From contig NZ_CP029985.1 in NCBI RefSeq assembly GCF_003355005.1, positions 682,001 to 746,000 of the forward strand: DNA of 64,000 bases, written 5' to 3'. The notes below the pieces were generated by a model. It made no database searches. It saw only the letters and a program-made list of their open reading frames with translations, and was not told the DNA's origin. Positions 8,232 through 16,289 of the stretch are shown one piece after another; positions within the stretch are counted from its first letter, which is position 1; each line of letters begins with the position of its first letter. The position numbers were made by a program, and so were the translations under genes. This DNA is from Sphingomonas sp. FARSPH. GTDB taxonomy: Bacteria > Pseudomonadota > Alphaproteobacteria > Sphingomonadales > Sphingomonadaceae.

Positions 8232-8666
8232 ATGTCCGAAACCATTTTCGTCCTGAACGGCCCCAACCTCAACCTGCTCGGCCTGCGCGAGCCCGACATC
8301 TACGGCCATGACACGCTGGACGACATCGCCGGCATGCTGGAGGACCGGGCGCGCGAACTGGACCTTGCGATCGACATGCGCCAGTCGAACCACGAGGGCC
8401 ATCTGATCGACTGGCTGCACGAAGCGCAGGCGCGCAATGCGAAGGCGGTGCTGCTCAACGCCGGCGGGTTCACGCATACATCGGTGGCGATCCACGATGC
8501 GATCAAGAGCGTGACCACCCCGGTGATCGAGGTGCATCTGTCCAACCCGCACACGCGCGAAGCCTTTCGTCACACGAGCTTCGTGGGACGCGCGGCGAAG
8601 GGCAGCATCGCCGGCTTCGGCGCGATGAGCTACATGCTCGCGCTTGAAGCCGCCGCGCGCTTCTGA
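8232..8666 (+). CDS. aroQ: Type II 3-dehydroquinate dehydratase
   Basis: A 144-residue protein of standard length for the dodecameric type II dehydroquinase of the shikimate pathway, which converts 3-dehydroquinate to 3-dehydroshikimate. The N-terminal motif FVLNGPNLNLLGLREPDIYG contains the catalytic Tyr and the flexible-loop Arg; later come the NHEGHLIDW, LNAGGFTHTSVAI (product-binding Asn and catalytic His region) and EVHLSNPHTRE motifs. AAGGAGCG lies just before the ATG. accB-accC follow directly, an order common in proteobacteria. Confidence 0.95.
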   Translation: MSETIFVLNGPNLNLLGLREPDIYGHDTLDDIAGMLEDRARELDLAIDMRQSNHEGHLIDWLHEAQARNAKAVLLNAGGFTHTSVAIHDAIKSVTTPVIEVHLSNPHTREAFRHTSFVGRAAKGSIAGFGAMSYMLALEAAARF

Positions 8667-8680
8667 CAGGAGGCTCCGCC

Positions 8681-9178
8681 ATGACTGAGAATAGCCAGAA
8701 CATTGCCCAGGGAGGCACCATGCAGGTCGACGTCAACCTGGTGCGCCAGCTCGCCGAGCTGCTCGACGCCACGCACCTGACCGAAATCGAGGTCGAGGAG
8801 GGCGACCGCAAGATTCGCGTCGCGCGCAAGGCCGCGGCCGCTGCGCCCGCGGTGCATTACGCTCCTGCGCCGGCCACCGCCGCTGCCGCGCCCGCGGCGG
8901 CTCCCGCCACCGCCGAAGCCGGCGCGCCAGCGCCGACGGTGTCCGCCAATGCCGTAAAGTCGCCGATGGTCGGCACCGCCTATCTGTCTGCGGAGCCGGG
9001 CGCGAAACCCTTCGTCAGCGTCGGCCAGAGCGTCGCGGCGGGCGACACGCTGCTGATCGTCGAAGCGATGAAGGTGATGAACCCGATCACCGCCACCTCC
9101 GCCGGCACGGTGAAGGCGATCCTGGTCGAGAACGGCCAGCCGATCGAATTCGACCAGCCCCTGGTGGTGGTCGAGTAA
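8681..9178 (+). CDS. accB: Biotin carboxyl carrier protein of acetyl-CoA carboxylase
   Basis: A 165-residue protein. An N-terminal segment (~15-50) is followed by an Ala/Pro linker (~50-90) and the biotinyl domain, with the biotinylation motif EAMKVMNPI at ~127-135, where Lys carries biotin. It carries the carboxyl group from AccC to the carboxyltransferase for malonyl-CoA synthesis. The gene starts 14 bp after aroQ with AGGAGG upstream. An in-frame ATG at 8720 is a possible alternative start. Confidence 0.93.
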   Translation: MTENSQNIAQGGTMQVDVNLVRQLAELLDATHLTEIEVEEGDRKIRVARKAAAAAPAVHYAPAPATAAAAPAAAPATAEAGAPAPTVSANAVKSPMVGTAYLSAEPGAKPFVSVGQSVAAGDTLLIVEAMKVMNPITATSAGTVKAILVENGQPIEFDQPLVVVE

Positions 9179-9182
9179 GATC

Positions 9183-10535
9183 ATGCGTCCGATCAAGAAG
9201 CTGCTGATCGCCAACCGCGGCGAGATCGCGCTGCGCATCCACCGCGCCTGCCGCGAGATGGGCATCCGCACCGTCGCGGTCCATTCCACCGCCGATGCCG
9301 ATGCGATGCATGTGCGCCTTGCGGACGAGGCGATCTGCATCGGCCCGCCCGCCGCCGCGGACAGTTATCTCAACATTCCCAACATCATCTCCGCCGCCGA
9401 AATCTCCGGCGCGGATGCGATCCACCCGGGCTACGGCTTCCTGTCCGAGAACGCGCGGTTCGCGGAGATCGTCGAGCTCCACAACCTGCTGTTCGTCGGC
9501 CCGAAGCCCGAACACATCCGCACGATGGGCGACAAGATCGAGGCGAAGCGCACCGCCGGCGCGCTGGGCCTGCCGCTGGTACCGGGGTCCGACGGCCCGA
9601 TCAGCGACCTTGCCGAGGCGAAGGCGATCGCGGCGAAGGCCGGCTATCCGGTCATCATCAAGGCAGCGTCGGGCGGCGGTGGCCGCGGCATGAAGGTGTG
9701 CACGAGCGAGGATCAGCTCGAGACGCTGATGCAGCAGGCGGGCACCGAGGCGAAGGCCGCGTTCGGTGATGCCACCGTCTATCTCGAAAAATATCTCGGC
9801 AACCCGCGCCACATCGAGTTCCAGGTGTTCGGCGACGGCAACGGCAATGCCATCCATCTGGGCGAACGCGACTGTTCGCTGCAGCGCCGCCACCAGAAGG
9901 TGCTGGAGGAAGCCCCCTCGCCCGTCATCAGCGCGGACGAGCGCGCGCGCATGGGCGGCATCGTTGCCAGGGCGATGGCGGACATGGGCTATCGCGGTGC
10001 GGGGACGATCGAATTCCTGTGGGAAAACGGCGAATTCTACTTCATCGAAATGAACACCCGCCTGCAGGTCGAACATCCGGTAACCGAGATGATCACCGGC
10101 CTCGACCTGGTGCGCGAACAGATCCGCGTCGCCGAAGGGCATCCGCTGACACTGCGTCAGGAGGACGTGCAGTTCCGCGGCCATGCGATCGAATGCCGGA
10201 TCAACGCCGAGGATCCGCGCACCTTCGCGCCCTCGCCGGGGCTGGTGAAACAATATCATGCGCCGGGCGGCATGCACGTCCGCGTCGATTCGGGGCTGTA
10301 CGCGGGCTACAAGGTGCCGCCCTATTACGATTCGATGATCGCCAAGCTGATTGTCTACGGCACGACGCGCGACGGCGCGCTGCGCCGCCTGCGCCGCGCG
10401 TTGGAGGAGTTCGTGATCGACGGGATGAAGACCACCATCCCGCTGCACCAGGCCTTGCTCGACGATCCGGAATTCCAGGCGGGCGACTATACGATCAAGT
10501 GGCTGGAAGAATGGCTGGCGCGGCAGGACGCCTGA
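9183..10535 (+). CDS. accC: Biotin carboxylase subunit of acetyl-CoA carboxylase
   Basis: A 450-residue ATP-grasp enzyme of the usual ~450 length that carboxylates AccB-bound biotin using ATP and bicarbonate. It has KKLLIANRGEIALRI at the N-terminus, the Gly-rich ATP loop KAASGGGGRGMK (~160-171), RDCSLQRRHQKV, EFLWENGEFYFIEMNTRLQVEHPVTE (metal and catalytic residues; ~275-300), and a C-terminal lid domain. It begins four bases after the accB stop, so the two are co-translated. Confidence 0.95.
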   Translation: MRPIKKLLIANRGEIALRIHRACREMGIRTVAVHSTADADAMHVRLADEAICIGPPAAADSYLNIPNIISAAEISGADAIHPGYGFLSENARFAEIVELHNLLFVGPKPEHIRTMGDKIEAKRTAGALGLPLVPGSDGPISDLAEAKAIAAKAGYPVIIKAASGGGGRGMKVCTSEDQLETLMQQAGTEAKAAFGDATVYLEKYLGNPRHIEFQVFGDGNGNAIHLGERDCSLQRRHQKVLEEAPSPVISADERARMGGIVARAMADMGYRGAGTIEFLWENGEFYFIEMNTRLQVEHPVTEMITGLDLVREQIRVAEGHPLTLRQEDVQFRGHAIECRINAEDPRTFAPSPGLVKQYHAPGGMHVRVDSGLYAGYKVPPYYDSMIAKLIVYGTTRDGALRRLRRALEEFVIDGMKTTIPLHQALLDDPEFQAGDYTIKWLEEWLARQDA

Positions 10536-10542
10536 AGTGATC

Positions 10543-10567
10543 GCTTCCCCGCCATGCGCGGGGAAGC
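10543..10567 (+). terminator. Hairpin after accC
   Basis: Perfect 10-bp arms GCTTCCCCGC (10543-10552) and GCGGGGAAGC (10558-10567) around CATGC, eight bases after the accC stop. No T-run follows. Confidence 0.55.
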
Positions 10568-10588
10568 ACCGACCGGAGCGTGACGGGC

Positions 10589-10924
10589 ATGAAGGCCACC
10601 ATCTATCACAACCCGCGCTGCGGAACGTCGCGTGCGACGCTCGCGCTGCTCGAGGAGGCGGGCGCCGACGTCACGATCGTCGAATATCTGAAGCATCCGC
10701 CGAGCGTCGCCGAGCTCTCGCGCCTTTACGCCCTGGCCAGGATGCGTCCGCGCGACGGCCTTCGCGTGACCGAGCCCGATGCGAAGGCGCTCTCGGATGC
10801 GGAGGATGCGACGGTGCTCGAGGCGATGGCGATCAACCCCATCCTCATCCAGCGACCGCTCGTCGAAACCGACAAGGGCGTCGTCCTTGCGCGCCCGCCC
10901 GAACGCGTGCGGGACATCCTCTGA
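10589..10924 (+). CDS. ArsC-family reductase, glutaredoxin-type
   Basis: A 111-residue protein of the ArsC/Spx thioredoxin-fold family. The active-site cysteine is in YHNPRCGTSR (~5-14), matching the single-Cys CxxS pattern of glutathione/glutaredoxin-coupled arsenate reductases; a later NPILIQRPLV segment holds the conserved Arg-Pro near residue ~90. It would reduce arsenate to arsenite, but no ars regulator or efflux gene is adjacent, so another substrate is possible. ATG at 10589 is favoured over GTG at 10580, since the family usually begins one or two residues before the first strand. Confidence 0.82.
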   Translation: MKATIYHNPRCGTSRATLALLEEAGADVTIVEYLKHPPSVAELSRLYALARMRPRDGLRVTEPDAKALSDAEDATVLEAMAINPILIQRPLVETDKGVVLARPPERVRDIL

Positions 10925-11016
10925 CCCCTGCGCAAAAAGCAGGCATCGCGCCTGACCGTGCCCGACAAAGGGGCAGCAGAAATCCCAGAATCCCCGTTGT
11001 TCGACGGGCCCGCTGC

Positions 11017-11031
11017 TGGCACAATTGACGC
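11017..11031 (+). promoter_or_regulatory. Possible sigma-54 promoter for glnB
   Basis: TGGCAC at 11017-11022 followed after five bases by ACGC gives the -24 GG and -12 GC doublets exactly 12 bases apart, as sigma-54 needs; the -12 box departs from TTGC. It is 47 bp before the glnB start, and nitrogen-regulated glnBA operons often use sigma-54. Confidence 0.35.
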
Positions 11032-11077
11032 CACGTCGCCCGACCGGGCGAAGCGCCATCATGAAGGGCATGTCGCG

Positions 11078-11416
11078 GTGAAGAAGGTCGAAGCCATCAT
11101 CAAGCCGTTCAAGCTGGATGAGGTGAAGGAGGCGCTGCACGAGATCGGCGTCAGCGGCATCACCGTCACCGAGGCGAAGGGCTTCGGCCGGCAGAAGGGC
11201 CACACCGAACTCTATCGCGGCGCCGAATATGTCGTCGACTTCCTGCCCAAGGTGAAGCTGGAGGTCGTCGTCGACGATGCGCTGACCGAGCGGGTGGTGG
11301 AAGCGATCGCCGCCGCCGCGCAGACGGGGCGTATCGGCGACGGCAAGATATTCGTGATCCCGGTCGAAACCGCGCTGCGCATCCGCACCGGCGAACGCGA
11401 TGAAGCCGCTATTTAA
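11078..11416 (+). CDS. glnB: Nitrogen regulatory protein P-II
   Basis: A 112-residue protein, the exact family length. It starts MKKVEAIIKPFKLDEVKEAL, has the T-loop GRQKGHTELYRGAEYVVDF with Tyr51, the usual uridylylation site, and ends with the C-loop GRIGDGKIFVIPVE and RIRTGERDEAAI. P-II senses 2-oxoglutarate, ATP/ADP and, through uridylylation, glutamine, and signals to adenylyltransferase and NtrB. The start is GTG at 11078; no in-frame ATG lies nearby that would keep family length. It stands upstream of glnA, the usual target pathway. Confidence 0.95.
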   Translation: MKKVEAIIKPFKLDEVKEALHEIGVSGITVTEAKGFGRQKGHTELYRGAEYVVDFLPKVKLEVVVDDALTERVVEAIAAAAQTGRIGDGKIFVIPVETALRIRTGERDEAAI

Positions 11417-11738
11417 TCCGGATGACGTAGTCGCGCGCAGAGTGTTCGGCAGTGAGGCTGGCCCGGTCGAACTGCGCATCCACCGGCCACAACCGTGGCC
11501 GAGCGATACGATGGAGCGCGAGCCCGATTGGGTCTGTTGGTATTCCATAGCTTTTGCTGGAGGCGAGACGCGCAAACACGCCACTGCGGGCGTCGATAGT
11601 GTCCAAGCCATGCTACTTAGCTTCGCGAGTGCGGCAGGCGATCTACGGTACGTCGGCAATGGATCACCGGAGCGTCGCCCACCAGTGACATGGCTGGACG
11701 ACGACGATTTGGGACTGACGACCAACCACTTCGAGTAA
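11400..11738 (+). CDS. Hypothetical protein between glnB and glnA
   Basis: A 112-residue soluble protein with no signal peptide or membrane helix. Visible features are a Trp-rich centre (EPDWVCWYSIAF, ~41-52) and an acidic end (WLDDDDLGL). Its ATG lies inside the last codons of glnB (overlap 17 bp), and it ends 38 bp before glnA, so it should be expressed with the glnB-glnA operon. Its base composition is visibly less GC-rich than glnB and glnA on either side, suggesting recent insertion. I do not recognise the family with certainty. Confidence 0.65.
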   Translation: MKPLFNPDDVVARRVFGSEAGPVELRIHRPQPWPSDTMEREPDWVCWYSIAFAGGETRKHATAGVDSVQAMLLSFASAAGDLRYVGNGSPERRPPVTWLDDDDLGLTTNHFE

Positions 11739-11776
11739 GGCGCCGCAACCTCGCGGCGAGAGCAAGGGAAAGACAC

Positions 11777-13189
11777 ATGGCGACGACCGCTTCGGACATC
11801 CTGACCAAGATCAAGGACGAGGAGATCGAGTGGATCGACCTCCGCTTCACCGACCCCAAGGGGAAGTGGCAGCACCTCACCATGGTCGCGTCCGTCATGG
11901 GCGAGGACGAATGGACCGACGGCCTGATGTTCGACGGCTCCTCGATCGAGGGGTGGAAGGCGATCAACGAATCGGACATGGTGCTGAAGCCCGATCTCGA
12001 CGCGGTCTACACCGACCCGTTCTCGGCGACGCCGATGCTGATCGTGTTCTGCGACATCGTCGAACCCTCGACCGGCGAACTCTACGCCCGCGATCCGCGC
12101 TCGACCGCCAAGCGCGCCGAGGCGTATCTGAAGACCACCGGCGTCGGCGACACCGTCTACGTCGGCCCGGAAGCCGAATTCTTCATGTTCGACAACGTGC
12201 AGTTCGATACGAACTATGCCGGCTCCTATTTCAAGATCGACGATATCGAGCTGCCGACCAACACCGGCCGCGAGTATGAAGGCGGCAACCTCGGCCACCG
12301 TCCGCGCGCCAAGGGCGGCTATTTCCCCGTCGCGCCGGTCGATTCGGCGGTCGACATCCGTGGCGAGATGGTCTCGACCATGCTCGAAATGGGCCTGCCC
12401 TGCGACAAGCACCACCATGAGGTCGCCGCCGCGCAGCACGAACTGGGCCTGACCTTCGGCACGCTGACCACCACCGCTGATCGCATGCAGATCTACAAAT
12501 ATGTCGTCCACCAGGTCGCGCACGCCTATGGCAAGTCGGCGACCTTCATGCCCAAGCCGATCAAGGAAGATAACGGGTCGGGCATGCACACCCACTTCTC
12601 GATCTGGAACGGCAAGACGCCGCTGTTCGCGGGCGAAGGCTATGCCGGCCTCAGCGACATGTGCCTCTACTTCATCGGCGGCATCATCCGCCACGCCAAG
12701 GCCGTCAACGCCTTCACCAACCCGACCACCAACAGCTACAAGCGGCTGGTGCCGGGCTACGAGGCGCCGGTGCTGCTCGCCTATTCGGCGCGCAACCGCT
12801 CGGCGTCGTGCCGCATCCCCTACGGCTCGGGCCCCAAGGCGAAGCGCGTCGAGGTCCGCTTCCCCGACGCGATGGCCAACCCCTATCTCGCCTATGCGGC
12901 GCTGATGATGGCGGGGATGGACGGCATCCAGAACAAGATCCACCCGGGCGAGGCGATGGACAAGAACCTGTACGACCTGCCGCCGGCAGAGCTCGCGCAG
13001 GTGCCGACCGTCTGCGGTTCGCTCCGCGAGGCGCTCGACAGCCTCGAAGCCGACCACGACTTCCTGCTGAAGGGCGACGTCTTCTCGAAGGATCAGATCG
13101 AGGCCTATGTCGAGATCAAGCGCGGCGAAGTCGCGCGCTGGGAAATGACCCCCAGCCCGGTCGAGTACGACATGTACTACAGCGCCTGA
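11777..13189 (+). CDS. glnA: Glutamine synthetase type I
   Basis: A 470-residue GSI-beta type enzyme condensing glutamate and ammonia with ATP. Recognisable motifs are MFDGSSIEGW (~53-62), the metal/ATP signature in EAEFFMFDN, HHHEVAAAQHELGLTFG, KPIKEDNGSGMHTHFSIW, NRSASCRIP, and the adenylylation loop KNLYDLPP (~396-403), where Tyr is the AMP acceptor. This last motif means activity control by GlnE, which P-II regulates. GAGAGCAAGGG lies upstream of the ATG and a strong hairpin terminator follows. Confidence 0.97.
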   Translation: MATTASDILTKIKDEEIEWIDLRFTDPKGKWQHLTMVASVMGEDEWTDGLMFDGSSIEGWKAINESDMVLKPDLDAVYTDPFSATPMLIVFCDIVEPSTGELYARDPRSTAKRAEAYLKTTGVGDTVYVGPEAEFFMFDNVQFDTNYAGSYFKIDDIELPTNTGREYEGGNLGHRPRAKGGYFPVAPVDSAVDIRGEMVSTMLEMGLPCDKHHHEVAAAQHELGLTFGTLTTTADRMQIYKYVVHQVAHAYGKSATFMPKPIKEDNGSGMHTHFSIWNGKTPLFAGEGYAGLSDMCLYFIGGIIRHAKAVNAFTNPTTNSYKRLVPGYEAPVLLAYSARNRSASCRIPYGSGPKAKRVEVRFPDAMANPYLAYAALMMAGMDGIQNKIHPGEAMDKNLYDLPPAELAQVPTVCGSLREALDSLEADHDFLLKGDVFSKDQIEAYVEIKRGEVARWEMTPSPVEYDMYYSA

Positions 13190-13296
13190 GCGTGCCGGGC
13201 CGGCACGCGGTGCGGCACAGCCGCACAGGCGCTGTCGGCCAGCCTCGCACAGCGAGGGCTGACGGCGTGGCTTCGCCACGCCGCCGCCCATAACTA

Positions 13297-13326
13297 AGGG
13301 GCGCCGGCTTATCCCCCGGCGCCCCT
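13297..13326 (+). terminator. Terminator of the glnBA operon
   Basis: Arms AGGGGCGCCGG (13297-13307) and CCGGCGCCCCT (13316-13326) form an 11-bp perfect stem followed by TTCC, 108 bp after the glnA stop. Confidence 0.8.
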
Positions 13327-13410
13327 TTCCATTTGTGCCCACCCCTGCTCGCCCCACCCCCGTGACCGGGCCCCCTTCCACCCACGCCTCACCCCCGCTA
13401 GCCTCACCGC

Positions 13411-14094
13411 ATGGCCGACACTCCAGACGATACTGCGGGTCATCGCGCGCGCCTGCGCTCACGGTTGCTCGGCCATGGTGGCGAAGCCCTGCTCGACCAC
13501 GAACTGATCGAATATCTGCTCGCGCTCGCCATCCCGCGCCGCGACACCAAGCCGCTCGCCAAGGCGCTGCTGCGTGAATTCGGCGGGATCGGCGGATTGC
13601 TGACCGCCGATGCGGAGGCGCTGACCCGCGTGGCCGGCATGGGAGAAACGAGCGCCGCGGCGATCAAGATCGCACAGGCCGCCGCGCTCCGCCTGCTACA
13701 GGCGCCCGTCGCAGAGCGGCCGGTGCTCGCCAACTGGCAGGCGCTGCTGGACTATCTGCGCGCCGACATGGCGCATCACACGGTCGAGCGGTTCCGCGTG
13801 CTGCATCTCAATACTCGCAACATGCTGATCCGCGACGAGGTGATGAGCGAAGGGTCGATCGACGAGACCGCGGTCTACGTGCGCCAGGTCGTGCGCCGCG
13901 CGATCGACTTCGGGTCCGCCGCGGTGATCCTGGTGCACAATCATCCGTCGGGCGATCCATCGCCGAGCCGCGCGGACATCGACATCACCCGCGCGATCGC
14001 GGAGGCGGGCAAGCGATTAGGGATCGCGGTGCACGATCATCTGATCATCGGCCTCAGCGGCCACGTCAGCCTGCGTGCACAGGGCCTGATCTGA
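13411..14094 (+). CDS. radC: RadC family protein (JAB/MPN domain)
   Basis: A 227-residue protein. Residues ~10-95 have the UPF0758 N-terminal helix-hairpin-helix region (HRARLRSRLL, LTRVAGMGETSAAAIK). Residues ~105-227 form the JAB1/MPN metalloprotease-like domain with HNHPSGDPSPSRAD, whose two His and Asp would bind zinc. RadC was once named for DNA repair, but its biochemical role remains uncertain. It starts 221 bp after glnA, past a terminator, so it has its own promoter, and is followed by a hairpin shared with the convergent EF-hand gene. Confidence 0.92.
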   Translation: MADTPDDTAGHRARLRSRLLGHGGEALLDHELIEYLLALAIPRRDTKPLAKALLREFGGIGGLLTADAEALTRVAGMGETSAAAIKIAQAAALRLLQAPVAERPVLANWQALLDYLRADMAHHTVERFRVLHLNTRNMLIRDEVMSEGSIDETAVYVRQVVRRAIDFGSAAVILVHNHPSGDPSPSRADIDITRAIAEAGKRLGIAVHDHLIIGLSGHVSLRAQGLI

Positions 14095-14101
14095 AATGAA
14101 A

Positions 14102-14128
14102 AGGCCGCCGGTGCGATGCCGGCGGCCT
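14102..14128. terminator. Bidirectional hairpin between radC and the EF-hand gene
   Basis: AGGCCGCCGG (14102-14111) and CCGGCGGCCT (14119-14128) pair perfectly around TGCGATG, preceded by GAAAA. On the minus strand the stem is followed by TTTTCA, so it terminates the EF-hand gene well; it also follows radC. Confidence 0.75.
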
Positions 14129-14148
14129 GTCGTCCTACCTTACGAGGA

Positions 14149-14706
14149 TCAGGACTTGCCCTGTGTCAGGAAGCCGAGCAATTCGGCCTTGCTGATCTGC
14201 TTGTTGCGGTCCTTGTCCGCCTGCGTGAAAGCCGCGCCCAGCCACTTCTTCGTCGCGGGACTGTCCGGCGTCGCGCTGGGATCGCTCTTTTCCTTGAGCT
14301 TGAGCATCCAGTCGTCGAACTCGGCGCGGGTAAGCTGGCCGTCCTTGTTCGCGTCATAGGACGGGAATTCGGTATCGACGATCGACGCGACCTGCTGCGT
14401 GCCGGTTGCCGGCTGCGCGGCAGCGGTCGCAGTCGCATCGCCGGTCGCTGACGTCGCTGCAGGATCGGGCTGCGTCTGCGCGGTCTGCGCCGAGGTGGTT
14501 TGCGGCGCCGTCTGATCCGCAGGGGTGGCAGGGTCGACGGTCTGCGCCGGCTGCTGCGTCTGCGCGGTCTGATCCTTCACAGTCGCGGGATCGGTCGGTG
14601 CGATCGGCGTGCGTCCGGGCTGCGCCTGCGTCTGATCTGTCGCCGTCTGCGCAAGTGCCGGCGCAGCAATCGTCATCGCGCCGGCGAGCAAAGCATATTT
14701 CAACAT
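14149..14706 (-). CDS. Secreted EF-hand protein
   Basis: A 185-residue protein with a cleavable signal peptide (MLKYALLAGAMTIAAPALAQ), a long low-complexity Thr/Gln/Ala/Pro region (~20-110) and two EF-hand loops near the C-terminus, DANKDGQLTRAEF and DKDRNKQISKAEL, with the acidic positions of calcium ligands. It is probably a periplasmic calcium-binding or buffering protein. The start at 14706 is preferred over 14721 because GGGAGA sits just before it and the signal peptide begins at once. An EcfG-type promoter lies 78 bp upstream, implying stress control. Confidence 0.82.
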   Translation of the reverse strand: MLKYALLAGAMTIAAPALAQTATDQTQAQPGRTPIAPTDPATVKDQTAQTQQPAQTVDPATPADQTAPQTTSAQTAQTQPDPAATSATGDATATAAAQPATGTQQVASIVDTEFPSYDANKDGQLTRAEFDDWMLKLKEKSDPSATPDSPATKKWLGAAFTQADKDRNKQISKAELLGFLTQGKS

Positions 14707-14783
14707 CTGCTTGTCTCCCATTGTCGTTCGAAACGGATCGCGCGATGAACTTCATCCACCGCTGCGTTCATTTCATGTGGGTC

Positions 14784-14809
14784 AACGGACCGGCGGTTTC
14801 AACGGTTCC
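14784..14809 (-). promoter_or_regulatory. EcfG-type general stress promoter for the EF-hand gene
   Basis: On the minus strand GGAAC (14809-14805) is followed after 17 bases by CGTT (14787-14784), matching GGAAC-N16/17-CGTT. It lies 78 bp before the EF-hand start. Confidence 0.6.
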
Positions 14810-14921
14810 GCAGCGGACCGTTTGTCGCCGCGCACCGGCTTTGCTAACGCGCCGCAGAAATCCGCGAGTCGTGGCGACACCGCCGCGGCGAGCCGTGCCC
14901 CTGACAGGACGAAGGAACCCC

Positions 14922-16244
14922 ATGGTCCCCCGCTATTCCCGCCCCGATATGGCCGCGATCTGGACGCCCGAGGCGCGCTATCGCATCTGGTTCGAGATCG
15001 AGGCGCACGCCACCGACGCGCTCGCCGACCTCGGCGTCGTGCCGCGCGAGGCCGCCGACGCGCTGTGGGCGTGGTGGCGCACCGATCCCGTGATCGACGT
15101 CGCGGCGATCGACGCGATCGAGGCGGTGACCAAGCACGACGTCATCGCCTTCCTGACCTGGGTCGCGGAGCATGTCGGCGAGCAGGCGCGCTTCATGCAC
15201 CAGGGGATGACCTCGTCCGACGTGCTCGACACGACGCTCAGCGTGCAGCTGGCGCGCGCTGCCGACATCCTGATCGCCGATCTCGACCGGCTGCTCGACG
15301 TGCTGCAACGCCGCGCGCGCGAGCACAAGCTGACCCCGACGATCGGGCGCAGCCATGGCATCCACGCCGAGCCGGTCACCTTCGGGCTCAAGCTGGCGCA
15401 GGCCTATGCCGAGTTCGACCGGTGCCGCACCCGCCTGATCGCGGCGCGCAGCGACATCGCGACCTGCGCGATCTCGGGCGCGGTCGGCACCTTCGCCAAC
15501 ATCGATCCGCGCGTCGAGGCGCATGTCGCCGAGAAGCTGGGCCTCGCGATCGAGCCGGTGTCGACGCAGGTGATCCCGCGCGATCGCCATGCGATGTTCT
15601 TCGCGACGCTGGGCGTCATCGCCAGCTCGATCGAGCGGCTGGCAACCGAGGTCCGCCACCTGCAGCGTACCGAGGTGCTGGAGGCGGAGGAATATTTCTC
15701 GCCCGGGCAAAAGGGCTCGTCGGCGATGCCGCACAAGCGCAACCCGGTGCTGACCGAAAACCTGACCGGCCTGGCGCGCATGGTGCGTGGTTATGTCACC
15801 CCGGCGCTGGAGAATGTCGCGCTGTGGCACGAGCGCGACATCAGCCACTCGTCGGTCGAGCGATACATCGGGCCGGATGCGACGATCACGCTCGACTTCG
15901 CGCTTGCCCGGCTGACCGGCGTCGTCGACAAACTGCTCGTCTATCCGACGCGGATGCAGAAGAATCTCGACCGGATGGGCGGGCTCGTCCATTCGCAGCG
16001 GGTGCTGCTTGCACTGACGCAGGCGGGCGTGAGCCGCGAGGATGCCTACGCCCTGGTCCAGCGCAACGCGATGAAGGTGTGGGAATCGGATGGCGCGCTG
16101 TCGCTGCTCGACCTGCTCAAGGCGGATGCGGACGTCACCGCCGCGCTGTCGCCGGCGGAGATCGAGGCGCGCTTCGACCTCGACTATCACCTGCGCCACG
16201 TCGACACGATCTTCGATCGCGTCTTTGCCAAGCGCGACGCCTGA
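14922..16244 (+). CDS. purB: Adenylosuccinate lyase
   Basis: A 440-residue member of the fumarase/aspartase superfamily, cleaving adenylosuccinate and SAICAR in purine synthesis. It starts MVPRYSRPDMAAIW, and carries MTSSDVLDTTLS (~93-104), GRSHGIHAEP (catalytic His region, ~142-151) and the family signature GSSAMPHKRNP (~265-275) on the mobile catalytic Ser loop. GAAGGAACCCC precedes the ATG. An in-frame extension upstream would be much longer than the family and lacks homology. Confidence 0.95.
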   Translation: MVPRYSRPDMAAIWTPEARYRIWFEIEAHATDALADLGVVPREAADALWAWWRTDPVIDVAAIDAIEAVTKHDVIAFLTWVAEHVGEQARFMHQGMTSSDVLDTTLSVQLARAADILIADLDRLLDVLQRRAREHKLTPTIGRSHGIHAEPVTFGLKLAQAYAEFDRCRTRLIAARSDIATCAISGAVGTFANIDPRVEAHVAEKLGLAIEPVSTQVIPRDRHAMFFATLGVIASSIERLATEVRHLQRTEVLEAEEYFSPGQKGSSAMPHKRNPVLTENLTGLARMVRGYVTPALENVALWHERDISHSSVERYIGPDATITLDFALARLTGVVDKLLVYPTRMQKNLDRMGGLVHSQRVLLALTQAGVSREDAYALVQRNAMKVWESDGALSLLDLLKADADVTAALSPAEIEARFDLDYHLRHVDTIFDRVFAKRDA

Positions 16245-16253
16245 TGAGCTTGG

Positions 16254-16282
16254 GGTGCCCCGGCCGACGCGCCGGGGCGCTC
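16254..16282. terminator. Bidirectional hairpin between purB and the TM2 gene
   Basis: GGTGCCCCGGC (16254-16264) pairs with GCCGGGGCGC (16271-16280). It lies ten bases after purB and just beyond the frame-corrected stop of the convergent TM2 gene (16290), which supports that stop. Confidence 0.6.
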
Positions 16283-16289
16283 CTGCCGG

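Noticed and set aside
10487..13462. A 991-codon open frame on the minus strand across accC, glnB and glnA
   Set aside because: It is antisense to well-identified genes and its composition (Arg, Asp, Gly, Val rich, no motif) is the usual mirror of high-GC coding sequence.
16135..16289. C-terminal extension of the TM2 protein antisense to purB
   Set aside because: A one-base shift gives a natural ending at 16290 ahead of the terminator; the long tail is Arg-rich noise.
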